A stretch of 64,000 nucleotides of DNA from USCg-Taylor sp050740455 (GCA_050740455.1 JBOIDF010000006.1:28590-92589), one strand, 5' to 3'; counted from the stretch's first letter, positions 25,096 through 34,540 are shown. Notes: generated by a model from the letters alone, not told the origin. Numbers and translations: made by a program.

Positions 25096-26952
25096 CTACA
25101 CCGCGAGGCGGGCGAGCCGCCGGCCTCCGTACAGAAGATTGATCACGGCGCGCGTACCGGCGATGGCGGTGAACATCGAGGTCACGATCCCGAGCGACAG
25201 GGTCACCGCGAAACCTTTCACCGGGCCGGTCCCGAAGGCAAACAGCACGACCGCCGCGATGAGCGTGGTGAGGTTGGAATCGGCGATGGTGGCGAAGGCC
25301 TTCTCATAGCCGGCGTTGATGGCGGCCTGCGGGGTGGTGCCGTTGCGCAGTTCCTCGCGGATACGCTCGAAGATGAGCACATTGGCGTCGATCGCCATGC
25401 CCACCGTCAGCACGATACCCGCGATGCCGGGCATGGTCAGGGTCGCCTGCAGCAGCGACATCAGCGCGAGCAGCAGCACCAGATTGAGCATCAGCGCGAG
25501 ATCGGCCACCAGGCCGAAGACCCCGTAGTACACAGCGGTAAACACCAGCACCAGCGCGAAGCCGATGACGGACGCGTTGTAGCCCATCGTGATGTTGTCT
25601 TGACCGAGACTCGGTCCCACGGTGCGCTCCTCGATGATCGAGATGGGCGCGGCCAGCGCCCCGGCGCGCAGCAAGAGCGCGAGGTTCCGCGCTTCCTCGG
25701 TGCTATCGAGGCCCGTGATCTGGAAGCGCTTGCTCAGTTGCTCGCGAATGGTGGCGATATTGATGACTTCCTCGACCGTCTTCTTTACCTTGATGGTCTC
25801 ATTGCCTTTCTTCTGCGTGTCGATCTTGGTCTCGATGAAGACCACGCCCATGGGCCGCCCGACGTTATCGCGGGTGGCGCGGCTGAAGATACGCGCGCCC
25901 TTGCCATCCAAGGTAATGAATACGGCCGGGCGATTATCGACCGAGTCCAGGCCCGAGCTCGCGTCGATGATGTATTCGCCGGTCAGCATTACCTGGCGTT
26001 TCAAGAGCACCGCTTCGCCCTCGCGCGTCCGATAGAGCTTAGCGCCTGGCGGCGTCCTACCTTCGACAGCCTCCTGCGGGTCGTGTTCTTCATCCTGCAT
26101 GCGGAATTCGAGGGTCGCGGTCGCGCCGAGGATTTCCTTGGCCCGGGCCGTGTCTTGCACGCCCGGCAGTTGCACGACGATGCGATCCAAGCCGTGCTGC
26201 TGGATGATGGGCTCCGCCACGCCGAGCTCATTGACGCGGTTGCGCAGCGTGGTGAGGTTCTGCTGCAGGGCAAGCTTGCGCGTCTCGCGGATGTAATCCT
26301 CTTTCAAGTTCAGCCGCACCGCGCTCCCTTCCGAATCGTTCTCTGGCGCGAAGGTGAGATCCCGGAACTCCTCATTGAGAAGATCCTCGGCCTCGGATTG
26401 ACTGGCCGCATCGCGCAAGGTCACGAGGATCCCGCGGCCGGCCTCGCGGGCGATGGTCTTATAGCGGATTTTTTTCTCGCGCAGCGCCGAACGCAGATCG
26501 GAGACGAAGCGTTCTTCGGTCATGCGCACGACCGCCTCCATATCGACTTCCATCAAGAAATGCACCCCACCGCGCAGATCCAAGCCGAGGTACATGGGCT
26601 GGGCGCCCAGCGCTTGCAGCCACGCGGGAGTCGCGGGCGCTAGATTCAGGGCGACCACATAGTCCGGCCCGAGCGCCGCCGCCACGGCATCATTGGCCTT
26701 GAGCTGCGCCTCGGTATCGGCGAGACGCACCAGCAGGCCGCGCGCATCGCGCTCCAGGGCCAGGGGTTCCAATTTGGCCTCCTTGAGCGCGGCGCGCACC
26801 GTATCTTCCAGGGCCGCATCGAGCGGCGCGGACCGCACTGTCGAGATCTGAAGGGCGGGGTACTCGCCGTAGAGATTCGGCAGCGCATAGATCGCGCCGA
26901 GCACGATAATGCTCAAGATGAGCAGGTTTTTCCATAAGGGATAGCGATTCAT
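25096..26952 (-). CDS. secD: Protein translocase subunit SecD
   Basis: 618 residues: an N-terminal membrane helix, a large periplasmic P1 domain, and five clustered C-terminal helices. Landmarks are YPLWKNLLILSIIVLGAIYA at the start, LDLRGGVHFLMEVD, QLPGVQDTARAKEILGATAT and MAIDANVLIFERIREELRNG. It works with SecF and YajC in protein export and in this gene order (yajC-secD-secF) as in most gammaproteobacteria. Only 17 bases separate it from yajC. Confidence 0.97.
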   Translation of the reverse strand: MNRYPLWKNLLILSIIVLGAIYALPNLYGEYPALQISTVRSAPLDAALEDTVRAALKEAKLEPLALERDARGLLVRLADTEAQLKANDAVAAALGPDYVVALNLAPATPAWLQALGAQPMYLGLDLRGGVHFLMEVDMEAVVRMTEERFVSDLRSALREKKIRYKTIAREAGRGILVTLRDAASQSEAEDLLNEEFRDLTFAPENDSEGSAVRLNLKEDYIRETRKLALQQNLTTLRNRVNELGVAEPIIQQHGLDRIVVQLPGVQDTARAKEILGATATLEFRMQDEEHDPQEAVEGRTPPGAKLYRTREGEAVLLKRQVMLTGEYIIDASSGLDSVDNRPAVFITLDGKGARIFSRATRDNVGRPMGVVFIETKIDTQKKGNETIKVKKTVEEVINIATIREQLSKRFQITGLDSTEEARNLALLLRAGALAAPISIIEERTVGPSLGQDNITMGYNASVIGFALVLVFTAVYYGVFGLVADLALMLNLVLLLALMSLLQATLTMPGIAGIVLTVGMAIDANVLIFERIREELRNGTTPQAAINAGYEKAFATIADSNLTTLIAAVVLFAFGTGPVKGFAVTLSLGIVTSMFTAIAGTRAVINLLYGGRRLARLAV

Positions 26953-26969
26953 CGCCTAGTCGCGCTTGC

Positions 26970-27299
26970 CTACAGGGTCTTGACCGTGCCTTTCGGGACC
27001 GTGTTGGCGACCTGAGCTTTCTGCACCTTAACCTCGACGGCCTTGCCGACATCGATAAGCACGAAGTTCTCCCCGACCTCCAAGACCCGGCCGAGCAAGC
27101 CGCCGGTGGTGACGATCTCATCGCCTTTGGCCAAGGCCTCCATCATCTTCTTATGCTCTTTGTTGCGCTTCGTCTGCGGCCGAACCATCACGAAGTAGAA
27201 CACCACGAATAGAAAAATGATGGGAAGGATATCGAAGAAAAACTGCGCCGGCGGCCGCGGGGCTGCCTGGGCGAAAGCGTCGGCGATGAAAAATTCCAT
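26970..27299 (-). CDS. yajC: Preprotein translocase subunit YajC
   Basis: Protein of 109 residues with one membrane helix (FFFDILPIIFLFVVFYFVMV) followed by RPQTKRNKEHKKMMEALAKGDEIVT and a beta-rich tail, the standard YajC architecture. ATG 27299 is preceded by AAGGAGG eight bases upstream, so the slightly longer frame is rejected. It heads the yajC-secD-secF unit and follows tgt and queA on the same strand. Confidence 0.95.
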   Translation of the reverse strand: MEFFIADAFAQAAPRPPAQFFFDILPIIFLFVVFYFVMVRPQTKRNKEHKKMMEALAKGDEIVTTGGLLGRVLEVGENFVLIDVGKAVEVKVQKAQVANTVPKGTVKTL

Positions 27300-27332
27300 T
27301 GGACCTCCTTCTAGCACCTAAACGGCGCGGTA

Positions 27333-28448
27333 TTATGCCACAGGCAAAGCGGTTTGCACCCGCCGCCGATAGTAGTCCGCGACAAACTCCTCGAGACGCC
27401 CGAGCTCAATCGCAAAGCGCATCTCCCGCATCAGGGATTGGTAGTAATGCAGATTGTGAAGCGTATTCAAGCGCAACCCGAGGATCTCGCGGGCGCGGTC
27501 CAAATGATGGAGGTAGGCGCGGGTGTAATGCCGGCAAGTATAGCAAGCGCAGGTCTCATCGAGCGGGCGGGTGTCCATCCGGTAGGCGCTACTCCGGATC
27601 CTCACCACGCCCTGGGCGGTGAAAAGATGGCCGTTGCGCGCATTGCGGGTCGGGAGCACGCAATCGAACATGTCGATCCCGCGGCGGACGGCCTCGACCA
27701 AATCATCTGGGGTGCCCACCCCCATGAGGTATCGGGGCCGGCCGGGCGGCATCCGCTCCGCAACGTGGCTCACCACCTCGAACATCAGATCCTTGGGCTC
27801 GCCCACCGACAATCCGCCGATCGCGTAGCCGTCGAAACCCATCGCGACCAAGGCCCGGAGCGATTGCTCGCGCAGGGTCGGGTACATTCCGCCCTGCACG
27901 ATGCCGAAGAGGGCCGAGGCCTGCCCGCGATGCGCCTCGCGGCAGCGTTCCGCCCAACGCAGCGACAGCTCCATCGAAGCTTGGGCCGCCTCCGCCGTCG
28001 CCGGATACGGCGTGCATTCGTCGAAGACCATGAGGATGTCCGCGCTCAAGGCCTGCTGGACCTCGATGGCGCGCTCGGGTCCGAGGAAGATGCGATCGCC
28101 GTTCACGGGCGAGCGGAACACGACCCCCTGCTCCGAGACCGTACGAGAATCGCCCATGCTGAAGACCTGAAAACCGCCCGAATCGGTGAGTATGGCCCCC
28201 GGCCAGTGCATGAAGCCATGCAAACCACCGTGGGCCGCCACCACGTCCACCCCCGGCCGTAGCATGAGATGAAATGTGTTGCCGAGCACGATTTGGGTAC
28301 CGGAACCCGCGAGCTCCTCGGGCGTCACGGTCTTGACCGTGGCCAAGGTCCCGACCGGCATAAAGACCGGAGTGTCTATGCTGCCGCGGCAGAGCCGAAG
28401 GCGTCCGCGGCGTGCCGCGCCCGAGCTCGCGAGGAGATCAAATTTCAT
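27333..28448 (-). CDS. tgt: Queuine tRNA-ribosyltransferase
   Basis: Exchanges guanine 34 for preQ1 in GUN-anticodon tRNAs. 371 residues, starting MKFDLLASSGAARRGRL. Catalytic and substrate motifs: ILTDSGGFQVFS, VFDECTPYP, GGLSVGEPK, and DCVLPTRNARNG holding the nucleophile Asp. The zinc site CACYTCRHYTRAYLHHL lies near the end. An upstream start at 28472 is possible but not needed. It lies between queA and yajC, the usual gammaproteobacterial order. Confidence 0.97.
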   Translation of the reverse strand: MKFDLLASSGAARRGRLRLCRGSIDTPVFMPVGTLATVKTVTPEELAGSGTQIVLGNTFHLMLRPGVDVVAAHGGLHGFMHWPGAILTDSGGFQVFSMGDSRTVSEQGVVFRSPVNGDRIFLGPERAIEVQQALSADILMVFDECTPYPATAEAAQASMELSLRWAERCREAHRGQASALFGIVQGGMYPTLREQSLRALVAMGFDGYAIGGLSVGEPKDLMFEVVSHVAERMPPGRPRYLMGVGTPDDLVEAVRRGIDMFDCVLPTRNARNGHLFTAQGVVRIRSSAYRMDTRPLDETCACYTCRHYTRAYLHHLDRAREILGLRLNTLHNLHYYQSLMREMRFAIELGRLEEFVADYYRRRVQTALPVA

Positions 28449-28479
28449 CCGCTCGTCAGGCCGCGTCACCATGCTTCCA

Positions 28480-29505
28480 TCATGATCGGCTCACCCACAT
28501 CGCGTCCCCATAACTATAAAACCGGTACCCCGCTTCGATGGCGTGCCGGTACGCGCGCAACACCGGCTCGCGGCCCGCGAAGGCGCACACCAGCATCAAC
28601 AGCGTGGACTCGGGGAGATGAAAATTGGTGATCATCGCAGCGACGGTCTTAAACGGGTAACCAGGATAAATGAAAATATCCGTCTCGCCGCAATACGGGC
28701 GCAGCGCATCCGCCGCGGAAGCCGCCTCGAGCGCCCGCACGCTCGTGGTTCCCACGGCGATGACCCGCCCACCGCGCGCACGCGCGGCGCGCACTTCCCG
28801 GCATACGGTTTCCGTCACTTCCATGCGCTCCCGATGCATGCGGTGATTCTCGATGCGCTCCGCGCGCACGGGCTCGAAGGTTCCCGCACCCACATGCAGC
28901 GTCACGAACGCCATGGCGATGCCTTTTTCCTTGAGCGCGGCCAGCAGCGGCCGGTCGAAATGCAAACCGGCCGTCGGCGCCGCGACCGCCCCGGGGCGGC
29001 GGGCAAAGACCGTCTGGTAGCGTTCCTCATCGACGGCCTCGTCCGGACGGTGGAGATAGGGCGGCAAGGGAACATGCCCGCAGGCCGTCATCACCTCGAA
29101 GAGATCGCCCGCGGCGCAAAGCCGGAGTTCATAGAACTCCTCATGCCGCCCGAGCACCTCTAAGGCGGGGCCGCCCGCGAGGGTGATACGAGTCCCGCTT
29201 CGCGGCGGTTTGCTGGCCCGGATCTGGGCGGTGGCGCGGCGCTTGGAAAGCACGCGCTCCAGCAACACCTCGACCGCGCCGCCGCTATCTTTGTGTCCAT
29301 AAAGCCGCGCCTTCATCACGCGGGTGTCGTTGAAGACCAAGAGATCCTCGGGCCGGAGCAGATCCACGATGTCCGCGAACCTGCCATCGCCAATCGCGCC
29401 GGTCGCCGCGTCTAGGCATAATAAGCGGCTCGCCCCGCGCTCGGCCGCGGGATAGCGGGCGATGCGTTCCGGGGGCAGATGGTAATGAAAGTCGCTTCGA
29501 TACAT
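28480..29505 (-). CDS. queA: tRNA preQ1 S-adenosylmethionine ribosyltransferase-isomerase
   Basis: Adds the epoxycyclopentane ring from SAM to preQ1 in tRNA. 341 residues from ATG 29505 (MYRSDFHYHLPPERIARYP), with SRLLCLD, LLVFNDTRVMKARLYGHKD, TAGLHFDRPLL, TLHVGAGTF and TNFHLPESTLLMLV. Longer in-frame extension to 29580 has no homology. Together with tgt next door and queF at 44371 it represents the queuosine pathway. Confidence 0.97.
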   Translation of the reverse strand: MYRSDFHYHLPPERIARYPAAERGASRLLCLDAATGAIGDGRFADIVDLLRPEDLLVFNDTRVMKARLYGHKDSGGAVEVLLERVLSKRRATAQIRASKPPRSGTRITLAGGPALEVLGRHEEFYELRLCAAGDLFEVMTACGHVPLPPYLHRPDEAVDEERYQTVFARRPGAVAAPTAGLHFDRPLLAALKEKGIAMAFVTLHVGAGTFEPVRAERIENHRMHRERMEVTETVCREVRAARARGGRVIAVGTTSVRALEAASAADALRPYCGETDIFIYPGYPFKTVAAMITNFHLPESTLLMLVCAFAGREPVLRAYRHAIEAGYRFYSYGDAMWVSRS

Positions 29506-29700
29506 CCTGCCTAGGGTAGCGCGTTGCGAGGTAGAATGGCTCGTGGCAGATTTGCGATCCGTCGCTCGGAGCCAGCGCATTGTACCGCCCGGAGAGCGAC
29601 TGCTGAGACAGTACCGTTACTCCGAAGGGCCTTTGAGAATGTAAGTGTCGCCTACCAGTCTCGTCGCTCGTCAGCCTCTCAGCCCAATCTGCGGTGTTTC

Positions 29701-30207
29701 CTATGCCGCGGCTCGTCGTCCTCGGCGGGGCCGTTCGAAACTGTCTTGAGGTACGATCCTGAGGATATACCCGATTCGGGCCAGTGCCTCGTTGAGCCTA
29801 TCGAGCGCAATATGCTTGCGGCGAGCAAGCACATGGCTCAGCATGTCCTCGGACAAGCCCGTGGCCTCACAAAATTCCCGGCGCGTCTTGAAGCGAGCGC
29901 GGATGAGTTGCTCGATCTCGTCTCGGTAGTCCGGGATCCGAGCAAGGCCCTGCGCGACTGCCAGCCGGCTGCCGACGTCCTGGGCAATGCGGTAGAGATC
30001 CGTGTGCCGCACCTTCGAACGGGACAGACCGCGGTCGTGATAGAACTCTCCGACGAGTTTCATCCAGAAGTTGACGAACTCGTGCCATGGAGGTGCGCGA
30101 TCGGCGCGTTGCTTTACGCTTTTAAGCAACCTCCGCTCGTCTGCGTCCAACTGAGCGAGCGAGAACTCGCGTCCCTTTAGATCAACGTAACGGTCATCCA
30201 GACTCAT
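29701..30207 (-). CDS. XRE-like DNA-binding protein paired with a frameshifted gene
   Basis: A 168-residue soluble protein. Residues 1-100 are helical without recognised motif (DLKGREFSLAQLDADERRLL). The C-terminal part holds a Cro/XRE helix-turn-helix: RREFCEATGLSEDMLSHVLA, then RKHIALDRLNEALARIGY. It overlaps the upstream gene by 14 bases, so the two form a coupled pair resembling toxin-antitoxin or regulator modules. The partner is broken by a one-base frameshift, so this protein may now act alone. Confidence 0.7.
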   Translation of the reverse strand: MSLDDRYVDLKGREFSLAQLDADERRLLKSVKQRADRAPPWHEFVNFWMKLVGEFYHDRGLSRSKVRHTDLYRIAQDVGSRLAVAQGLARIPDYRDEIEQLIRARFKTRREFCEATGLSEDMLSHVLARRKHIALDRLNEALARIGYILRIVPQDSFERPRRGRRAAA

Positions 30208-30555
30208 TTCCTCTCGCCTCTATGAATTCGACCTGGCCGGCGACGCTCAGGTAGATGCTCTTCTGCGCAAAGACCTCACACGCCTCTGACAACAGCGTTC
30301 GTAGCTGTTTGAGCTTTCTGTGCGGCAGGGCGACGGTATACTTGTACGACCTGTCGCTCACCTTCTCGCCGGTATCCGGGTCTTGGTAGAACCCTCGTGT
30401 AAGCCAGGGGCCAGTGTACGGCCCCCGAAAAGCTCGAACAGATGATCGTCGAGCCATTCCCAAGCTTCAGAAGAATGCAACCAGCCGTCAGATAAGCTCG
30501 CATCGCGATGAACCGGTATAAGAAACGAACATTCAACCACGGAACTATGGACCAT
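30194..30555 (-). pseudogene. Conserved hypothetical protein, single-base frameshift
   Basis: From ATG 30555 the frame reads VVECSFLIPVHRDASLSDGW, then EAWEWLDDHLFELFGGRTLA, and PGLHEG. There the reading frame breaks at about 30390. One base over, it continues FYQDPDTGEKVSDRSYKYTV and ends with VFAQKSIYLSVAGQVEFIEA. Adding a single T to GGTTCTAC restores one continuous protein of about 120 residues. Either a recent inactivating deletion or a sequencing error explains it. The function is unknown; it overlaps the XRE-like gene as the first member of the pair. Confidence 0.75.
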
Positions 30556-30805
30556 GTGCCGGGTACTCCTTTGGCCAACGTCAAGACGCTGCGATCTGCG
30601 TCGCTGTCGTCGTACCCTAAGGGGCCGGCACAGCAGCACAAATCACCATGACCCCTTACCCGCACCCTAACCGGAGTCTTGTGGCCGCAATCCTATATGC
30701 GATCTCTCGCGAAGACGCCCAATATTCCTGGGCACCAGTAAAGCCCGGCACCGGCCGTTCCCAGGGATAGGGTTTCGGCCAGCGGTTCGCAAACAAGATA
30801 CAGTC
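30556..30805. other. Intergenic region without recognised gene
   Basis: The 250 bases before the small plus-strand frame contain no supported coding sequence on either strand and no strong stem-loop. Several overlapping minus-strand frames here are shadows of the broken gene to the left. The promoter of the broken gene pair should be here, but no clear -35/-10 could be chosen. Confidence 0.4.
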
Positions 30806-30976
30806 GTGTTGACCAATAGTCAAGTATTATCGATGCTTGCTTCGCAACGGCAAACCCTAACCGGCGTGGAGCGCGACTTTCGCGAAGCCCTGCGCATCGC
30901 GAAAGCCGCTGGCGACCGTGAAAGCGTCGCGGTCCGTACCGGCGCAGGCGCTAAAGCGTTTGGCGCGGGCGTATAA
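30806..30976 (+). CDS. Possible small ORF (56 aa), doubtful
   Basis: GTG 30806 opens a 56-codon frame with a hydrophilic helical product (LTNSQVLSMLASQRQTLTGV, then ERDFREALRIAKAAGDRESV). There is no good ribosome site. The composition looks coding-like and may be the trimmed end of a longer lost protein. It lies 76 bases upstream of higB on the same strand. Kept at low confidence. Confidence 0.25.
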   Translation: MLTNSQVLSMLASQRQTLTGVERDFREALRIAKAAGDRESVAVRTGAGAKAFGAGV

Positions 30977-31052
30977 GTGAGAGATGGGAGACGTGCCCTT
31001 GTTAACGCTGCCAGTCTTGTAATCCGTAACGCGTTAGGTTACAGTCCGTTCG

Positions 31053-31331
31053 GTGATCCGCGGCTTCAGGCACAAAGGTTTGGGCAAGTTCTTCGAAACC
31101 GGGTTCAGAGGAGGCATCCAGACACAACACGCTGAACGGCTGCGCCTTATTTTGGGCCGTCTGAATGCGGCCGCCGCTCCGAAAGATATGGCGCTTCCCG
31201 GGCTGGATCTTCATCCGCTCAAGGGTGACCGGAAGGGTGCTTGGGCGGTGTCGGTAAGCGGGAACTGGCGGGTCACATTTAAGTTCGTTGAGAAGGACGC
31301 TAATTCCGTCGATTACGAGGATTATCACTGA
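31053..31331 (+). CDS. higB: HigB-type toxin (RelE/ParE superfamily)
   Basis: The 92-residue mRNA interferase-type toxin starts MIRGFRHKGLGKFFETG and carries ERLRLILGRLNAA, LPGLDLHPLKGDRKGAWAVS and SGNWRVTFKF. This is the standard HigB/RelE-like sequence in which the conserved Arg/Lys and C-terminal aromatic residues act on ribosome-bound mRNA. The antitoxin gene follows 13 bases after, the reversed toxin-first order usual for hig loci. Both genes look intact. Confidence 0.92.
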   Translation: MIRGFRHKGLGKFFETGFRGGIQTQHAERLRLILGRLNAAAAPKDMALPGLDLHPLKGDRKGAWAVSVSGNWRVTFKFVEKDANSVDYEDYH

Positions 31332-31344
31332 AGAGAGCATCGCA

Positions 31345-31632
31345 ATGCGTATGCACAACCCCCCTCATCCGGGCGAGATCATCAAATCCCTTTGCCTTGA
31401 GCCCTTGGGCGTGAGCGTCACGCAGGCCGCGGAGGCTCTTGGCGTCAGCCGCAAGACGCTCTCTGCCATTCTGAATGGCCGGGCCGGCATCAGTCCCGAG
31501 ATGGCCGTTCGTCTTTCCATTGCGTTTGCTACCTCCGCTGAAAGCTGGCTCAATCAGCAAACGCAGTACGATCTTTGGCATGCGGAACGGCGTCGCAAGG
31601 AGCTTCGGGTTGCTAAGCTCGCCGCGGCATAA
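31345..31632 (+). CDS. higA: HigA-type antitoxin
   Basis: 95 residues from ATG 31345 (MRMHNPPHPGEIIKSL), with an XRE helix-turn-helix, VTQAAEALGVSRKTLSAILN, and the tail SAESWLNQQTQYDLWHA typical of HigA. It binds and neutralises HigB and represses its own promoter. Frames starting earlier overlap higB and are rejected; the upstream GAGAG near 31334 gives a modest ribosome site. It ends 36 bases before a convergent hydrolase gene. Confidence 0.92.
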   Translation: MRMHNPPHPGEIIKSLCLEPLGVSVTQAAEALGVSRKTLSAILNGRAGISPEMAVRLSIAFATSAESWLNQQTQYDLWHAERRRKELRVAKLAAA

Positions 31633-31668
31633 CATACGGGTTCAAGTCTCCCATTGCATGGATTGCCT

Positions 31669-32604
31669 CTATAATCTGAACGGTGGGAGACTTGACCCCA
31701 ATTGGCCGAGGATCTCATGCATATAGTTGATAGGCAGTGAGAAATGACCTTCATTCGGTAGCAAGCGTAGATCAGACCGAGGTAAGGCAGCGGCCAGATA
31801 GCGGGCGTGGGCGGGCGGCACCACCGTATCGCGGCCACCCTGCCAAAGTGTGACCGGCAGCGCGATGTTCGAGAGATCAAAACCCCAGGGATTCGCGTAG
31901 AGCGCAAACTCATGCATCGCCGCGCGTGCTCCTTGCCGAAACGCTTCTCGCATGGAGGCTACGAGCAAAGGGCGTATCTCGGGACGCATTAACGCCGCGC
32001 GGTCGGTATCGTCGGCCAGCGCGGTGAGCAGGGAATAGGCGATCTCTGGATACTTGCCCATGAGGAAGGGTGGGCCGATGCCATAGAGAGGCTTTAACAA
32101 CCAGCGGGCCCGCCGGGCTAAAAAAAAGCCGAGCCGAGCGTGCCAACGTTGCCCTTGAATCGCCCACGGCTCGAAGACCGGTCCGAGGCCACCGACGAGG
32201 GCGGCCGCGGTGAGCCGCTCGGGAATGGCGTGCGCGCACGCGAGCGCATACGGACCACCGCCGGAAACGCCCAGGATCGCAAAGCGCTCGGTACCCAAGA
32301 CCTTAGCCAACTGCGTAAGGTCCCCCGGCCACGCCGTCAGCGTATGATTCTGGGTAAAATCGGAGAGACCGTAGCCCGGACGGTCTACCGAAATCAAGCG
32401 CAGCCCGAGCTTGACTGCGGCCGGCTCGAGGACCTGCGCTTCAAGCCGCGAGGCGGGAAAGCCGTGACAGTAAAAGATCGGTTTACCGTCCGGGATCCCG
32501 TACTCGCTGAAAGCGAGCGTACGCCCATCGCCAAGCTGGATGCGGGTCACTGTCGGCGGCGCTTTGCTACAATGCCGGAACGGTCTTAAGCTTAAATCGG
32601 TCAT
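31669..32604 (-). CDS. Alpha/beta hydrolase
   Basis: Protein of 311 residues with the alpha/beta-hydrolase core: FYCHGFPASRLEA (oxyanion), the nucleophile elbow GVSGGGPYALACA (Ser at about residue 116), the acid Asp in QGGRDTVVPP and His in LPNEGHFSLPI. It has no signal peptide. Substrate unknown; similar proteins are esterases, epoxide hydrolases or lipases. It is divergent from the glycerate kinase gene, 53 bases apart. Confidence 0.88.
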   Translation of the reverse strand: MTDLSLRPFRHCSKAPPTVTRIQLGDGRTLAFSEYGIPDGKPIFYCHGFPASRLEAQVLEPAAVKLGLRLISVDRPGYGLSDFTQNHTLTAWPGDLTQLAKVLGTERFAILGVSGGGPYALACAHAIPERLTAAALVGGLGPVFEPWAIQGQRWHARLGFFLARRARWLLKPLYGIGPPFLMGKYPEIAYSLLTALADDTDRAALMRPEIRPLLVASMREAFRQGARAAMHEFALYANPWGFDLSNIALPVTLWQGGRDTVVPPAHARYLAAALPRSDLRLLPNEGHFSLPINYMHEILGQLGSSLPPFRL

Positions 32605-32657
32605 GCATGAACCCTGAAGCCGTCCGGACCATGAGCACCGATCGCAGAGAAAAAATA

Positions 32658-33842
32658 ATGAAAATCGTGATTGCCCCCGACTCCTTCAAAGAGAATCTTA
32701 CCTCCTTAGAGGTTGCGACCGCCATCGAGCGCGGGATCCGCCGTGTCCTGCCCAAGGCGCGATGCATCAAGATCCCGATGGCCGACGGTGGCGAGGGCAC
32801 GGTGCAGTCGCTGGTCGATGCCACGGCAGGCAGCCTGTTGCGAAAGCGGGTGCGCGGTCCCCGTGGAGTACCGGTGAGCGCTCGTTACGGCATCCTCGGT
32901 GACGGCGAGACGGCGGTGATCGAAATGGCCGCAGCGTCCGGGCTGCCGTTACTCCCGAGAGCGGAGCGAAACCCGCTCGAGACCACCACCTACGGTACCG
33001 GGGAACTCATTGTTGATGCCATCGAAAGGGGGATCAAGTCCATTATCATCGGCATCGGCGGTTCGGCGACCGTCGACGGCGGAACGGGCATGGCGCAAGC
33101 ACTCGGGGTGAAATTCCTAGGCGCCAACGCTAAGGAGATCACCACGCTATGCAGCGGCGGTATGCTCGATCAGATCGCCAAGATCGATTTGAGCGGTCTC
33201 GATCCGAGGGTGAGAAAAACGGAAATCATTATCGCCAGCGACGTGGATAATCCCTTGTATGGCCGGCGCGGCGCGGCCTATGTCTTCGCTCCGCAAAAAG
33301 GCGCGACCCCGGAGATGGTGAAGCTGCTCGATAAGAATCTCCGGCGCGCGGCGGCGGTTATTAAGCGGGATTGCGGCATCGACGTCGCCAAGTTCAAGGG
33401 CGGCGGCGCCGCCGGAGGATTAGGGGCGGGGCTCGTTGCTTTTGCCCGGGCGCGGATGAAACGCGGCGTGGATCTGGTGATCGAAGCGACGCACCTGAAG
33501 CGCTACTTGCAAGACGCGGATCTGGTCATTACCGGCGAGGGGCGGGTCGATTTTCAGACCGCGTTCGGCAAGACGCCGGCAGGCGTAGCGAAGGCGGCCA
33601 AGCGATTCAGGGTGCCCGTGGTGGCCATCGGCGGGGGGCTTGCGGACGATGCTCGGGGAGTCTATTCCCACGGCATTGATGCCCTCGAAGCGGGGGCCGC
33701 GCGCGAGATGGATCTCGCGGAGGCCTTGCGTCTCTCGAGGCAGCACTTGGAGCACGCGGGTGAGCGCGCGATGCGCCTCATCTTAATCGGAAAACGCTTA
33801 AGTCAACGCCGGGCTATGGGCGCAAGGCGGCCGGGCCGGTGA
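32658..33842 (+). CDS. glxK: Glycerate kinase (GlxK/GarK type)
   Basis: 394 residues, beginning MKIVIAPDSFKENLTSLEVA, with PMADGGEGTVQSLVDAT, TTYGTGELI, GIGGSATVDGGTGMAQALG and ITGEGRVDFQTAFGKTPAGVA. These are the motifs of class I glycerate 2-kinase, which makes 2-phosphoglycerate from glycerate. ATG 32658 is the conserved start; the frame 51 bases upstream is not needed. Single gene; convergent with pcm. Confidence 0.95.
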   Translation: MKIVIAPDSFKENLTSLEVATAIERGIRRVLPKARCIKIPMADGGEGTVQSLVDATAGSLLRKRVRGPRGVPVSARYGILGDGETAVIEMAAASGLPLLPRAERNPLETTTYGTGELIVDAIERGIKSIIIGIGGSATVDGGTGMAQALGVKFLGANAKEITTLCSGGMLDQIAKIDLSGLDPRVRKTEIIIASDVDNPLYGRRGAAYVFAPQKGATPEMVKLLDKNLRRAAAVIKRDCGIDVAKFKGGGAAGGLGAGLVAFARARMKRGVDLVIEATHLKRYLQDADLVITGEGRVDFQTAFGKTPAGVAKAAKRFRVPVVAIGGGLADDARGVYSHGIDALEAGAAREMDLAEALRLSRQHLEHAGERAMRLILIGKRLSQRRAMGARRPGR

Positions 33843-33856
33843 ATGTTTCGCGCCGG

Positions 33857-34540
33857 TCAACAATGCGTCGCCGATGCGTCGCTTTCGAGCTCGGAGAAGC
33901 GCACCGGCAGCATTTCCTTGGTGGACAAGCTACCCGCGGGATCTCTTACCACGACGATGAGTTTTTGCGCATCGGCGAGCCCGGCGGGGATCACCATCCT
34001 ACCGCCGCGCTTGAGCTGGTGTAGCAGGGGCGGGGGGATCAGATCGGGCGCCGCGGTGACGATGATTTTGTCGAACGGCGCGATCTCGGGCCAGCCGAAA
34101 TAGCCATCACTGATGCGTGTTTCGATGTTGCGGTAGCCCAATTGTCCGAATCGGCGCTGAGCTTGCTGCGATAACTCTTCGATAATGTCCACGGTGTAGA
34201 CCTTGGCTGCAAGCTTCGCGAGGACGGCCGCTTGGTAGCCTAGGCCGGTGCCGATCTCGAGCACCGTGTCGGTAGCGTTCAGGGCCAGGAGATCGGTCAT
34301 CAACGCAACGATAAACGGCTGGGAAATGGTTTTGTTATAACCGATGGGCAAGGGCGTGTCGGCGTAGGCGTAGCCCTGGAATTCCACCGGCACAAATTCA
34401 TGCCGCGGGATCTCGGCCATGACCTGCATCACGCGCGGGTCGAGCGTGGATTTTCCGATGAAATCGACGCACATGCCGGTGTGCGCCTCAATATCGGAGA
34501 TCATGTGCTGCTGCATGGAAGCGAAGATCGGTTCATTCAT
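33857..34540 (-). CDS. pcm: Protein-L-isoaspartate O-methyltransferase
   Basis: SAM-dependent repair enzyme for isoaspartyl residues, 227 residues. Motifs: VMQVMAEIPRHEFVPVEFQGYAY, NKTISQPFIVALMTDLL, the SAM loop LEIGTGLGYQAAVLAKLA and ITAAPDLIPPPLL in the form VTAAPDLIPP. Gene order is not informative. It ends 14 bases after the stop of the convergent glycerate kinase gene. Confidence 0.95.
   Translation of the reverse strand: MNEPIFASMQQHMISDIEAHTGMCVDFIGKSTLDPRVMQVMAEIPRHEFVPVEFQGYAYADTPLPIGYNKTISQPFIVALMTDLLALNATDTVLEIGTGLGYQAAVLAKLAAKVYTVDIIEELSQQAQRRFGQLGYRNIETRISDGYFGWPEIAPFDKIIVTAAPDLIPPPLLHQLKRGGRMVIPAGLADAQKLIVVVRDPAGSLSTKEMLPVRFSELESDASATHC

Noticed and set aside
25600..26643. 347-residue plus-strand frame opposite secD
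   Set aside because: Antisense to an unmistakable secD; no motif or start signal.
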